A DNA stretch of 64,000 nt, taken from positions 21,354,266-21,418,265 of the forward strand of contig OX387197.1 in assembly GCA_947561715.1 (NCBI GenBank). Direction: 5' to 3'. Below, piece after piece: positions 35,702 to 48,100 of this stretch. The notes beneath the pieces were generated by a model. That model saw nothing but the letters and a program-made list of their open reading frames with translations. It ran no database searches and was not told the DNA's origin. Made by a program: the position numbers and the translations under genes. This stretch comes from Ascidia mentula (lineage: Eukaryota; Chordata; Ascidiacea; Phlebobranchia; Ascidiidae). The stretch's first letter is position 1. Every line of letters starts with the position of its first letter.

Positions 35702-37009
35702 CGCATGAATTCTATGTATGATATCTACGAACTACGTGATGCATAAATGCACTTTCGCGCTAACCTGTTCGCCAAGTCTAGATAATAAACCCAACCTTTT
35801 TTGAACTTGAGCTGTCATTTCATCAAGGAGAATTTTACACTTCGCTCTGGCAAAAAACGCTAACGCCAGCGCAATGTAGTGTAATATTTTATCGAACGTT
35901 ACCATTTCAACTGGTAGATGTTAGATTTTATCGGCGGTGTCTGATTTGTTGTTTGTGCATGCTGCTGTGTATTTTTGTCCAATTTCTTGTTGCTTAGTTT
36001 GGACATGCGGCTTGTGGACAGCAGCACCACAAAAGTTTACTACAAAGTACCCTTCAAAACGGTCACGAACGTATCAACCGATAATTAAATTAGTGTGCAC
36101 ATGAACCGGATGAAACAACACACCCTTTGGAGTTGGTATGACCACCAACAAAGTATTCTACTTACTTTGCAGTCGATGTGGTTCGTGTCGCGATACAAAG
36201 CAGTATGCCCCGTCAAAAACTCAATATCATTATTTGCTACATTTTGATATTTCTAAGCACCTCCAATGTTGGAAGCGTCATGGACTCAACGATTTCATAT
36301 TACTGAATTGCGCTTAGCCAGATGTATATTATAGGTTATACCTGCGTAACGAATTCTCACCAACAACTGTCTGCATGTTGTTGGAATTTTCCGCGTTGTT
36401 TTTCTTTCATCTTCGGCGTGATAATAATCATTTTCCACCGCGACTAAACACGCTTTGTTGTTGCAAAGAAAAAGATCTATTGAACTTTGTATCCTGAAAC
36501 TGTCCGACATTGTGTTGTTAAAGAGCGTTTGTTTGAAGTTTTTAAAATCGTTGAAACTTTTTTGTACACATTCCATGCAAGGCTTGTAGTGTGTTTTTTT
36601 CAAACATTAATATTGTGCACCCAACGAAAAAAAGCTGAGCTGCAATACGTTCTTATACTGGCGCTGCGACAGAACCGTCCTAATCATTACGGACGAACAT
36701 CCCCTGGTTTAGTTGTTCAAGGTTTTCTCGAGGAAAACGCACGGCACATATCAGTCTGTTTTTACAGTTCCGCAAGCAAACGAAAAAAATATGTTGCACT
36801 ATATTGAAGGAAACAGCTTTGTTACCACTGTTTACACACAATTCATAGAAATGAATGCCAGTTGTAATCTTACTTGGTACAAACAGTAGTTTTGTTCGGG
36901 TCATATGTTTTCAGTTTATAAAATCGTTACATGTCTCATCATTAACCTTATTAAAGAATATATGATACTGCTTTACAGACATTCAATCGCTTAAACCATG
37001 ACATTTTAG
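35702..37009. other. GPCR 3' region and intergenic sequence
   Basis: A poly(A) signal (agataataaacc) lies at about 35781-35789. The rest, to 37009, shows no supported gene; open frames at 36295-36603 (minus) and 36487-36807 lack any domain or splice context. Confidence 0.4.
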
Positions 37010-37480
37010 ACTGTGGCCATATTGCTGGGTATGCAGGTACTGCGAGCCGAGACAGGTAAGTTACTTAGGTAAGAAAACAACTTCAGACAAAAAATGTTGG
37101 TCGTTAAAGAGGTTTTTCAAAGGAACGTTTCATTATACGTGCGTCGAACGAAAATCTATTCTTTCTGCGAATCGTTAAGAACCTTTCTCACAAATATCGC
37201 ATTCAAATGACATCAGTGTCATTTATTACACCAACTCTTCTTTCAAATTTTTTCCGATTTAAGTTAGTATTGAAAGTTTATCAGAGAGTAGAGAAAGAAA
37301 CTACCCGGAAAGTTACAGAAACCAGGTAACAAAGAAGCCTATAAAAAGAAGCCTGGTCGAGGTACACTGGTGCGCAAGCGCACAACTTGCCAACCACATA
37401 CACTTAGGAGATTTCTACCACTATAATCAGACAATGCAGTAATGTTTCATGCAAATGGCATGATTGGCAGAATCGCCCAC
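37010..37480 (+). pseudogene. Decayed CUB-array fragment plus SINE tail
   Basis: 37010-37055 could be a CUB-start exon (DCGHIAGYAGTASRD) with acceptor ttttag and donor ggtaag. 37175-37330 matches the second half of the CUB-E domains at 46054 and 50180 (cattcaaatgacatcagtg; ttccgatttaagttagtatt). 37335-37480 is the SINE block that also follows CUB-E at 57590 and 60470. The reading frame of the CUB-E part is not intact, so this is a relic of an outlying array unit. Confidence 0.6.
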
Positions 37481-38780
37481 TCCGCAGGCCTGTACATGGA
37501 GATCATTTTTTAAACAATTAACAAGGTATTTCCTTATTTTTTTAGCTTCATAGATTTGCTGCATATAATATTTCATTGATGATTTACACTTTGAGAGGAA
37601 TACTCTGGTTAACAGCGCAGGAACTACATCGAAATTTATGTTTCGGTTTGTCATGCAACGATTTCATAATTAGCAAAACTAAGTATGCATAAAGGTCACA
37701 TTGTTATGTCATTAAAGACAAATTGGTCGTTGTGTTGTGTCTAATTTTCAATGTGTCGTCTTTGCTGGCATTGCTTTCAATGTATGTTGTTGTTTCACAC
37801 ACCTGACTGGCGCGACCATTTCCTCTCTGACCATCGTTTGCTTTTGCAAGTCCTGTTCCTGGCATTTTATACTCTATCGGTTGCCAAGTAACCTGCTTAT
37901 GTGAAACGGATTGAAGTTAACATTGCCTGCCTTGTGTTTTCATATTGGCACTTGGTAGGAATAAAATAGTACATACAAATTTGAAGATTAGGTTTTTAAG
38001 AGATTTTTCTAGCCCCAAGGCTCAGGCCTTCAAGGACCATAAATTCTAAATTGGAGTTCACCTAGGAACTCTATGCCCAAACTAAACGCTACCTATTGCG
38101 TCATATGTTGCAGTCACATTCATTTGTAAAAGCATACACGGCATGGTTAAAAAGGACGTTTACAAAACGTAGAGGCCTTTCAAGTTGTCTCATCAAACGG
38201 CATTTTATCTTACAATAACCAACAACATCACAGTCCTCACCATTGACGTCGGTCCTAACGCCGACAATTCAGCTCTAATTCCATGCCTAAATATATAAAT
38301 TCATATGTATGATTTATTGTGACACATAGCCTGGCGGGACTATTAGTTTAGCTTTTGCTTGTGTATTCGACCTCATATTTCTCATATGTTATTTTGTGTT
38401 TTCGTGGCATCAACTCCATTTTTATTAATGTCGGATAATAATCACGCCCTGAACTCGTATCAACTCATTTACGGCAAGCGTGCTATTCATTCGTTTGCAC
38501 GGAAGACAACTAAATATCCGGCCGACCTTCAAGCAACTAGCTGTCTTTTCAAATGAGTCACGGATTAGTCCGAACTCAAACGACCTTGCATGCACTTTTT
38601 ATATAAGCCACACATCTTTGGGTAAAAGATTATTCATAGTTCTATAATTCTTTTCGAGGATTCGAACAGACAGAGATTTAAGTACACATGATTTGCAACG
38701 TTTATTCTTAATACTCGTGCGACTGTTACTTGTATATTAAACTGAACGTTTGACTCTGGGTTAGAGAATAGCCTTTTTAT
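37480..38780. other. Noncoding, no gene recognised
   Basis: Nothing supported. An open frame at 38359-38556 has no domain. Confidence 0.4.
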
Positions 38781-38786
38781 AAGGAG

Positions 38787-39040
38787 TCAGATATACGGCA
38801 GTGTTATTATTTTGTGTAGACGTTTTAAATAACGCCCTACACTTAACCGTAGTGCTTCCACCTTGTTTTCTCCAAGTGTTTCTGCCTGGTTTGGTGCCCA
38901 ACGGATGACGGTGATTGTATAGTCACCGCGAAGTGAAAGTCTTTGCTTTGTCATTTGGTCGATAAGATCGTCAATAGTCACACCAAGCTGCACTGATGAG
39001 ACCATGTTGTAGAAAGATTAACCATCTGTCTGCATCTTAC
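38787..39040 (-). repeat. MITE-like dispersed repeat copy, reversed
   Basis: Reverse complement carries gcagacagatgg, ggtctcatcagtgcagct, aagactttcacttcgcgg and catccgttgggcaccaaac, as in the copies at 23755 and 31490. It is open over 73 codons on the minus strand, the longest frame in the family here, but other copies are not open. Confidence 0.6.
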
Positions 39041-39670
39041 TGAAATCATGGGGCCAACACGGAAGTGGCTCAGCTTTGCTTGAATAGGAAATAATTGCAC
39101 CGCGTGACGTAAATGATACAAGAGAATAATTTTTTTTAACTGTTACTTCTGTTTCCTATACAGACTCAGAACTGATAAAACTGGCAAAAACTAAAATTTC
39201 CCTAATAAAACTGGCAGTCACACCAGAACATCACACATGACTATGCGGCTGAAAAACTTTTGAGGCAAACAACATAGATAATTGTACGTCTGGTTATAAG
39301 TGACTTATTAACAATTTACACGAGTCCAATATTTAATGTGTTCAATGTAACGCATCCTAGAAACAAGAATGATTGGTTCTGTATTTGGTTGCGCAGCGGC
39401 TCTTATCTGTGGAACAATCTGTCGAGTAGGGTTCGAGAATAACTTTAATTAGCTCGATTTTGAGACCGACTTACCATGCTAACTGTTGGGGTCACGCTCA
39501 GTGCATTATGTACGGCAATGATGACGCGCTTGCATGTTAAAGCGAGGTGATTTGTTGATGTGCCACAACCCTAACAACATAAACATCCGCGATATTTTTT
39601 GCTTTATACGGTAGTTAAATTAAAAATGTTCTTGTAATGTTTTGTGTTAACTCTGTTTTTTATTCTTTCA

Positions 39671-39749
39671 GCGGGAATAGACGCTCCAACAACAAGTGGG
39701 TCAAACGTTTACGAGGCAGCAAAAAAGTCATGCTCTCTTGTTTGTAACT
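39671..39749 (+). other. Possible terminal coding exon of an unknown gene
   Basis: A good acceptor (tttttattctttcag) precedes a frame encoding GIDAPTTSGSNVYEAAKKS and ending SLVCN-stop; AATAAA follows at about 39795. No matching upstream exon was established. Confidence 0.2.
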
Positions 39750-39809
39750 GACGCAGATTACTTGTAAATATTGTTATCATGCAACAAACGAAAAATAAAT
39801 AATAAATTC

Positions 39810-42060
39810 AAATAATTTATCGAGGTGTGCATGAAAAATTTTAAATTATTTTCCTACTTCCAAACTAAGTCTCTATGATCCTGTTTTACGAAACCAGTTT
39901 GCATAAAATAATACTTTGTAAAAACAATTCAAATGACCTCACGATTTGATATTGTATTTTGCTACGAAAATGTGTAATATGCGCTGCTTGCCTTGAGTCA
40001 AAGCAAACTTAGAACTGTAGTAAACGTACATATATATTCGGAAACTATATTCGCTATTTTGCAAAGTTGAATATTTTTTGCCTCACAAGACAGGTGGTTC
40101 AGGATCTTTGTAAAAACTTTGAAAAAACGAACGTTTGTGAAAACTGACCGCAAGTGTCCTTACACAGGATCCCTGTTGCACTTTGCAAAAGGCTTAACTT
40201 TAAGCTCTGCAAAACAAATCAGTAAAAACAAGATTTTAGTTTAGTTTTCCCGTGTATATAGAAATTGCAATTCCTGACATTAGCAATTTTACAAGCGCTA
40301 CAAGCATGGTTTTCATTATTTTTGTTTATTGCTGGAATTGAACCTTTGCGTGATAGTTAACACATCGACCCCATCAAAAACAATGAACCTTTGCGTGATA
40401 GATAAAACACCGACCCAATCAAAACAAAATGCAACATGTTCCCAATGGATTTGCTTGTGATGAAAACCAAACTTTTAGTAGGATTTGGCTACTAAAAAAT
40501 TTACGGTAGGTTTCGACATACCGCAAAACTACGACCATAGCTAAAGTTGCGTGGTGAAGGTGACTATTATTTTTTTAAACGCAAGGACTGGAAGATCTTA
40601 ATGCCTATCACGATGCAAAAGAGCGGATTTCAAACAATGTTTAATGCATAATTCGAAAACTTCCTAAAAACGTACTGCACTTAATCAGTAGCGTCTAGCA
40701 ACAATTGTCTCCGTGACAAAATTACATATTCGAGACGAATTGTCCCTTTTTTAAACCGTCACGTTACACGCCCACTAATCGTTATGTACAAACAGTACAC
40801 GTTCTTTATCATTATATTTTGTCAAAGAAAAACCTCAAAAATCTGCTGTATGACTCTATTTTTAGTTCCGAATTATCTAAACGTTCTTTTCAAAGAAAAA
40901 TCGCAACACTATGCGATGAACAGTCATTGGTTTGTACCGCTTTCGAACGGAAACTGTTTTATTTGTGACTGCGTGAAAACATGATTAATGTTAATGTGCT
41001 TTTTGTCAAAACGATTCTGTTCAGCCCAATCCGAAACATTTGCCATGTGACATGCCCCTCACACATACACGTTTCCACTCAGAAGTATACAAAAACATTA
41101 AGAATTAAAATGTCGGGAAAAGTATTAGTTTACTAATGCAAAATTTACCAATGTGCATAAACAAGGAAAACTAAGTGAACATAGGAGATGTAAAAACGAA
41201 ACTACACAGATGTTTTTCAAACATGCAAAAAAACCAAAGGAATGTACATTCGTTTATAGAGAGAAACATTTCAATATTGTAGTGGAGAAAAAAAATATAT
41301 TTCAATGCTCCACGCTGCAGCTGGTGACCTGCACAAAATTTTGATTGTTGAAATAAATGTCGAAGTCCAAGCAAATTTTGAAAACATTGTGCTGAATGGG
41401 TATAGTAAGTCTTAACTCCATGGCGGCGCTCATTGCAAAAACAGTACACAACACTTGTCCTTAGGCCCGAAACGCGCGTAACGAAAAAAAGCCCGAAACG
41501 CGCGTGACGAACATTTGAATTAGCATTGGAGCACACCACTCTTATCTAAACGTTTATAATTAATAAAAAGGCCTAAATTTTAGTGATTCATAGCGGAGTG
41601 AATCAGTGACTCTATTTTGAGTTCCGAATTGTTTAAACGTTCTTTTCAAAGAAAAATCGCAACACTATGCGATGAACAGTCATCGGTTTGTGTCGCTTTC
41701 GAGCTGAAACTGTTTTATTTTGCATGCAAACACGTAAAATGTGATGACTGTATGATGTCCTTTTTTCAAACAGGAATATGAAACGCACTGATGATAAAAA
41801 CAGTTTAGTTTTTGAAACGCACTGATGACGAAAACGGTTTAGTTTTTGAAAGGTTTACATTAGTATACCATGATAATCAGCAGATTTCTTGATTTTGCAT
41901 TTATATCTTAAGATAAACTGTTTTGCACCTGAATATGAAACGTTTTGTGCAAATTTGCTGATTTATACAAAAAATTCGGCAACTAACTCTTGAATTAATA
42001 CTTTCAAATCTGAATGTTCCGCTAACGAATTCGATCGTTATTTTATCCAACAGACGAACG
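39810..42060. other. Intergenic, short duplications only
   Basis: A 120-bp segment (ccgaattatctaaacgttct ... aaactgttttattt) at about 40865-40965 recurs at 41620-41725. A 34-bp tandem copy (cgcactgatga..aaaac.gtttagtttttgaaa) lies at 41785-41850. gcgtgata-taacac-tcgaccc-atcaaaa is doubled at 40350-40430. No gene is seen. Confidence 0.5.
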
Positions 42061-42080
42061 ACTGGAAAGTTGTCCACAAG

Positions 42081-42138
42081 ATGTACATTTTGGCTGTTTG
42101 TATGTTGCTGTGTGTGCAAGAAGTGAGTGCAGAAGAAG
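42081..42138 (+). CDS. Signal-peptide exon of the CUB locus
   Basis: Encodes MYILAVCMLLCVQEVSAEE and ends in phase 1 at gaag/gtaagg. This start is chosen because it opens a classic hydrophobic leader with a V-S-A cleavage site and its phase fits the following module. Confidence 0.75.
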
Positions 42139-45100
42139 GTAAGGTATTTATCACGTAAAAGCAAAAACACTCTTTGGAATATAAATATACGCTTGGTATG
42201 AAGATATTACCGATAATTTTGTTCTCATGACTGATTCAGGACAATTATTTATATCAAGACGAATGTGGAAAAAATAACTTAACTCTTAAATTGCATGATC
42301 CAGTTGCACTGTCTACATTAAATACTACAAAGGGGGAAGAATTTTGCGCGTCTATTACCGCCCCAGAATTGACGAATATTGTTATTTTGTTTGAAAAAGT
42401 GTTTAAGGAACGTTTCATTTCATGTGTGTCGACCGATTGTTCTTGCTGTGAATGTAATATTACAAACTGCGATAGCTGAAATTAACACCAATTCGTGTGT
42501 TCGACACACGAACTGGTGGTAATTACAACAACCAAGCATCAAAAACATCAAATTAAAATAAATTTTTAATTCTACCGGTCAATTTGCAGAGCGCATGCCA
42601 GACACTCCTACAACCAGTATACAAAACAATATTTCCAAATTAATAAATAAAGAAGAAAGCCAACATAATAAAGGTATAAGAAGACATCGTCAAACCTTTC
42701 AACCATTTACAAAAGTCTTAGTCATGTTTATGATAATGTATTAATTTTTAGTGCAAAAAGATGAAGTTTTGGACAAAGAACTGCACCAGAGATGGGCATG
42801 CAGTGGCTATGGTTAGGATCGCCACCAAATAAAATTGCGTTGCTTACGGTTTTTATATTTCCAATTCAAAACTTATTGTTTTTGTTCAAGGTTTCCTTCA
42901 TGTATCTGCGGTTGGTGATTATCAACTTACTTCCCCAAACTTTCCCCAAAACTACCCTCCTAACAGTAACTGTACTTGGCTGATTAGGGCTCCTCCACAC
43001 ATGAAGATTATGTTCAGGTTGGAAGTTTGTGATATTAAAGACACAAATGACAAATTGCAGGCAAGTATAATGAGACTTGTATGCCTGAGTCTTGAATAAT
43101 TATGTTTGCATTGTTTCAGTTTGCAGACCCTCAAAAAAAAGCGGTTTTGAAAGTTGATAAAAGCACAACATACAATACTGGTGGAAACGAACTAATCGTT
43201 CAGTTTGTCAGTGATGGATCAGAAGAGCACAAGGGATTTCAAATAGTCTTCTTGGCAAAAGGTAATCTCCGGACAAAAAATTGCAACGCGTGATCAAAGC
43301 ACATTAACTTGAAAAGGAGGTTTTGTCGATGAATTCCAACATTGAAATATTAAATATATATCATGTTATAAAATATGTAGTTTGGCAGTAGTAGCATTAC
43401 ATTTTATATTACGAGGGTTCAGTCTGAGTGCTTTCTTGGCGACCACAGCTATTGAATAGAAACCAATCTGTTTCATACCACTGGTTTGAAACACGCAATA
43501 CTGGGCAGGCCCAATTCTCAATTGAGCTTGGGGGGTCAGTGTGTTAAGGTATTAGGTTTTGTTAAAATTTGGTAATGACTTCCGGAGGTGAGTCAATTAG
43601 CATAGCTGGAGTAAACCTAATTTTATTTGAAAAGGCCGACATACGCAGCTCGAACCTGGCAATCATACAGTACAAGAAACGAAGAAGGCTTCTGTATTTA
43701 CCAGTAAATACATTAATGAAAAGGTTAAAGGTAATGCTAATCATTATGTTCGCTGGTATCGCAACGAACGCTTTAAAGCCGATTGTATGGAAAGATAGGG
43801 TCGCACCACTGCTCAAACCTTCCTCGGTGATCTCAGCTATTGTATATTGATTACTATCTATAAAACAACCATAACAAATAAAAATAATATCATAAAAATT
43901 TAACTAACACGACGGTTTCGCAAGCGATATTAGAATATGTGGTAGCTGCAAAAACATGGTTAAGAGACGCCACATCAGTTAGTTTCGTATACCAGTGATT
44001 AAACTGCCACACCATTGATAGATTTTAGCTCATTAAAAATAATGCAGCGAATTGTTTGTGCATTTAGAGCTTGGGTTATTTCAAGATTGTTTTTGTGGAA
44101 AAAAATATCTTCGGGCTGCAACGGGATTTGTTTCCGTTCTTACTTCGCCAAATTTTCCCAAACCATTTCCTCCAAACTGTCACTGTAACTGGATTATTTC
44201 AGCTGATTATCGAACCTATATTGTGGTACATTTGGTGCGAAACGAGACCAACGGTGAATACGACAAGTTGGAGGCAAGTTTACTGGTGCATGCATGATGT
44301 GGCTGTAGATTTTTCATTCCCAAAATTTACGACGGCAGTATAGATTATGCAAAAAAAACAAATTTGTAAATTGCCAATCAAAATTTACTTACTTATACTC
44401 TGGTAAGACAAGGCGCATTTTATAACGGTTTTGTTTCTGCATCACGTAAAACAACTTGTAATATTTCAGTTTAGGGAGTTTCAGCAATTGATTGAGTACG
44501 TCGAACCAAGAATATTTACCATTGGCCACAAACTGGAGGTTTCATTCAACAGTGACGATTCCAAAGAGTACAAGGGATTTAATCTCACATACTACGCAAT
44601 GGGTACATTATTATCATTAAATATAAATACGTTTTAGAATACTTCGTATCGCACAGATATAACTTAATACATGACAAATTTCGAATAAAATAATAAAACT
44701 GTTCCTAACGAAGAGATGATTTGAAAACAGAATCATTACTTTGTTGTCCTGTACAAAATAAGACTGCGAATTGTTGATGTGCTGGTATGCATTTCTAGAA
44801 AGGCGGTATTGCGGTAATATATACCTTGAAGCTTTGCCTCGCGCCGATTCCGTTCTTACTTCTCCATTTTTTCCTGATCCTTGTCCTCCTGACCTTAGTT
44901 GTCTCTGGAAGATTACAGCTCCTTTGGGCATGAATATTGAGATTCATTTGGAGCGTTACGACACAAACAGCAACCGTGACATTTTGGAGGCAAGTTTAAC
45001 GATACATTCCTGCAGGGTTTGTGCTGTTTTCTTTCGATTAAAAGTCTTTTATTTTTTCTAAACAAAGTTTCTCATTACTTTGAAATAACATTTGGCCTAA

Positions 45101-48100
45101 CTTTAACCTTTTTTTCTTTTGGCGTAACGTTAAACAACCTGTAAACTTTTTCAGTTTAAAGATCGTGACGATCAATTATCAACTAAGGTTGAAGAAGGAA
45201 CAACATTCACGAACATTGGAAACAATCTTGTGGTTCGATTTACCACTGACATAAAGCAATTAAACAAATATAAACAGGGATTCAAACTGACCTACCGTGC
45301 AACTGGTAAATATCAACCAACAACGCAAATACGATTTACAGTGTATCGTACCATATAGATTAAATTTAATCGTTAGATTTAAAATACATAAATTAAAAAC
45401 GCCCTGGTAAATTGATTTACTTTGCAAACTGATTATAATGCTTTATTAAAAGATTTTAATCGCTATACCATAATAACACAAAGATAAAAATAACAATCCG
45501 TGATACATGCCTGGCTGCAAAGAATAATTTCAAATGAAGTACAAAAACTCAATTTCCAAACGACAATAAATTCATGGCATGCGTGCAATCACACTTCATC
45601 ACTTTAACTCCCAAACAACCTTAAATTTCAAACATTTAAGTATTTGTTTTTTTACTTTCAACCGTTACATTTCAGAGAATGTTTTTTTGCAGTCACTCAA
45701 GAAAAATGAAAAAGGTAAGTTATTCAATAAAACTTAAAACTCATAATCAAGTTTTCGGTAATGATTTTTGTCATGCAGATATTTGTGGATATAGGCACAT
45801 TTCCGTCGTACCCGAAAAATTGACAGTTTGGGCTTCACCAGTGTACACTGTAGATCATTCCATAACGTGCGTATATAACGTCAATTCTCCACATGAATCG
45901 GAACTTCAAATTTTGATCAACATATTGAGATTCGAAAACGGAGAAGGCTACTTAAGGGTAAAATATATACCTATACGTTACAGAAATGCTTGATAATGGA
46001 ACACAATTTTGTTTGTTTAAATGGCGTACAGACAATGATGTGTGTATCCACAGATCCAGGACGACTTAACAAACGAGACACTCGTTGCACTCAATGAAAC
46101 TATAGAAGAACCTATCTCAAAAATACTGCATTCAAATGACATCAGTGTAACTTTTCACACCGACTCTTCTTCCAGATTTTTCCGATTTAAGTTAGTATTG
46201 AAAGTTCATCAGAGAGTAGAGAAAGAAACTACCAGAAAATTACAGAAAACAGGTAATAAAAAGCCAACAAATAAGGTAATATAAAATTACTTGCGAAGAA
46301 AAATAAATAATTCTGCTGAATGATAAAGAATATTGAATTGCGATAAAGTTTTACAAGAAATACTGCAGTATTTGTCGATCACTAAATGATTTGCTTGCAA
46401 GTACCTCTTTGAACTTCAAGGGTAAACATGTAAAATATTTAAGTAGTCAACTCACGAACTGGTGCTGATTACAGCAACCAAACAATATAAACATCAGGCA
46501 AAGATTTAGATTTGAATTCTTCCGGTCAATTTTCAGAGGGCTTAACGGACACTCCTACAACTAGTACATATAAAATCAATACTACCGAATTATTTAAAAA
46601 CGAAGAAAAATCAACATAAAAAAGTTATAAGAAGACACTACCAAGCTTTTTCACAAACTACATCAGTCGTAGTGATATTTATAACAACATATTAATTTTT
46701 AGTGCAGAAAAATGAAGTTGTGGACAAAGAACTGCACCAGAGATGGGCATGCATAGGCTATGGTTAGATTCACTTTCAAATAAAATTGCGTTTCATACGG
46801 TATTTGGGTTTCCGATTTAAATCATATTCTTTTTTGTTCAAGGTTTTCTTTATGTATCTGCGGTTGGTAATTATCAACTTACTTCCCCAAACTTTCCCCA
46901 AAACTACCCTCCTAACAGTAACTGTACCTGGCTGATTAGGGTTCCTCCACACATGAAGATTACGTTCAGGTTGGAAGTTAGTGATATTAAAGACACAAAT
47001 GACAAGTTGCAGGCAAGTATAATGAGACTTGTACGCTTGAGTCTTGAATAATTATGTTTGCATTGTTTCAGTTTGCAGACCCTCAAAATAAAGCGGTTTG
47101 GAAAGCTAAAGAAAGAACAACACACGTTACTAGTGGAAACGAACTAATTGTTCAGTTTGTCAGTGATGGATCAAAAGAGCACAAGGGATTTCAAATAATC
47201 TACTGGGCAAAAGGTAATCTCCGGACAAAAAATTGCAACACAAGATCAAAGCACATTAACTTAAAAAGGAGGTTTTGTCGAGGAATTCCAAGAGTGAAAT
47301 ATTAAATATTGATTATGTTATGAAATATGTGGTTTAGCAGTAGTAACATTACATTTTACTTTACGATAATTTAGTCTGAGTGCTTTCTTGGCGACCAAAG
47401 CTATCGTATATAAACCAATCGGTTTCCTACCACTGGTTTGAAACACACAATACTGGACAGGCCGAATTCTCAATTGAACTTGGAGGGTCAGTGTGTTTAA
47501 AGTATTATGTGGTCGATATACACTTGTGCGCGAGTAAACGACTTGCCATATTAAAAGGCAAACTTTACATTCACGTGGGGAATCTATGTCATTCAGCCAA
47601 GCAACTATGTTAAAAATTTAATCTATGTGGTACTTGTTTTTACACTTTTCCGCTTTTATGAGTATTTTGACGCGTTATATGCTGTAGTAAGTTTTGTCAA
47701 AAAAAACTTTGGCAATGACTACCGGGGGTGAGTCAATTAGCATAGCTGGAGTAAACCTGGTTTTCTTTTGCGAAGGCCGACATACGCAGCTCGAACCTGG
47801 CAATTATACAGTAAAAGAAACAAGGAAGGCTTCTGTATCCACCAGCAAATACATAACTGAAAAACTTACAGGTAATGCTAATCATTATGTTCACTGATAA
47901 GGCAGCCAACGCTTTGAAGCCGATCGTAAGGCAAGGCAGGGTGCACCATTGTTGAAACCATACTCGGTGATCTCAGCTATTGTATATTGACTACTATCCA
48001 TGGAAAGCAACCTCAGAAATGAACATTTAAAACACAAAAATTAAATTAACGCGACGGTTCCGTATGCGAAATTAAAAATTGTGGTAGGTAAGGTAGACAT

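Noticed and set aside
39369-39425. Signal-peptide-like start (MIGSVFGCAAALICGTICR) to pair with the exon at 39671
   Set aside because: The donor gives phase 0 while the downstream frame needs phase 1.
41785-41850. CTGATGA ... GAAAC order suggesting a second hammerhead
   Set aside because: It falls in a 34-bp tandem duplication of AT-rich sequence, lacks a proper closing pair beside the core, and has no Penelope context.
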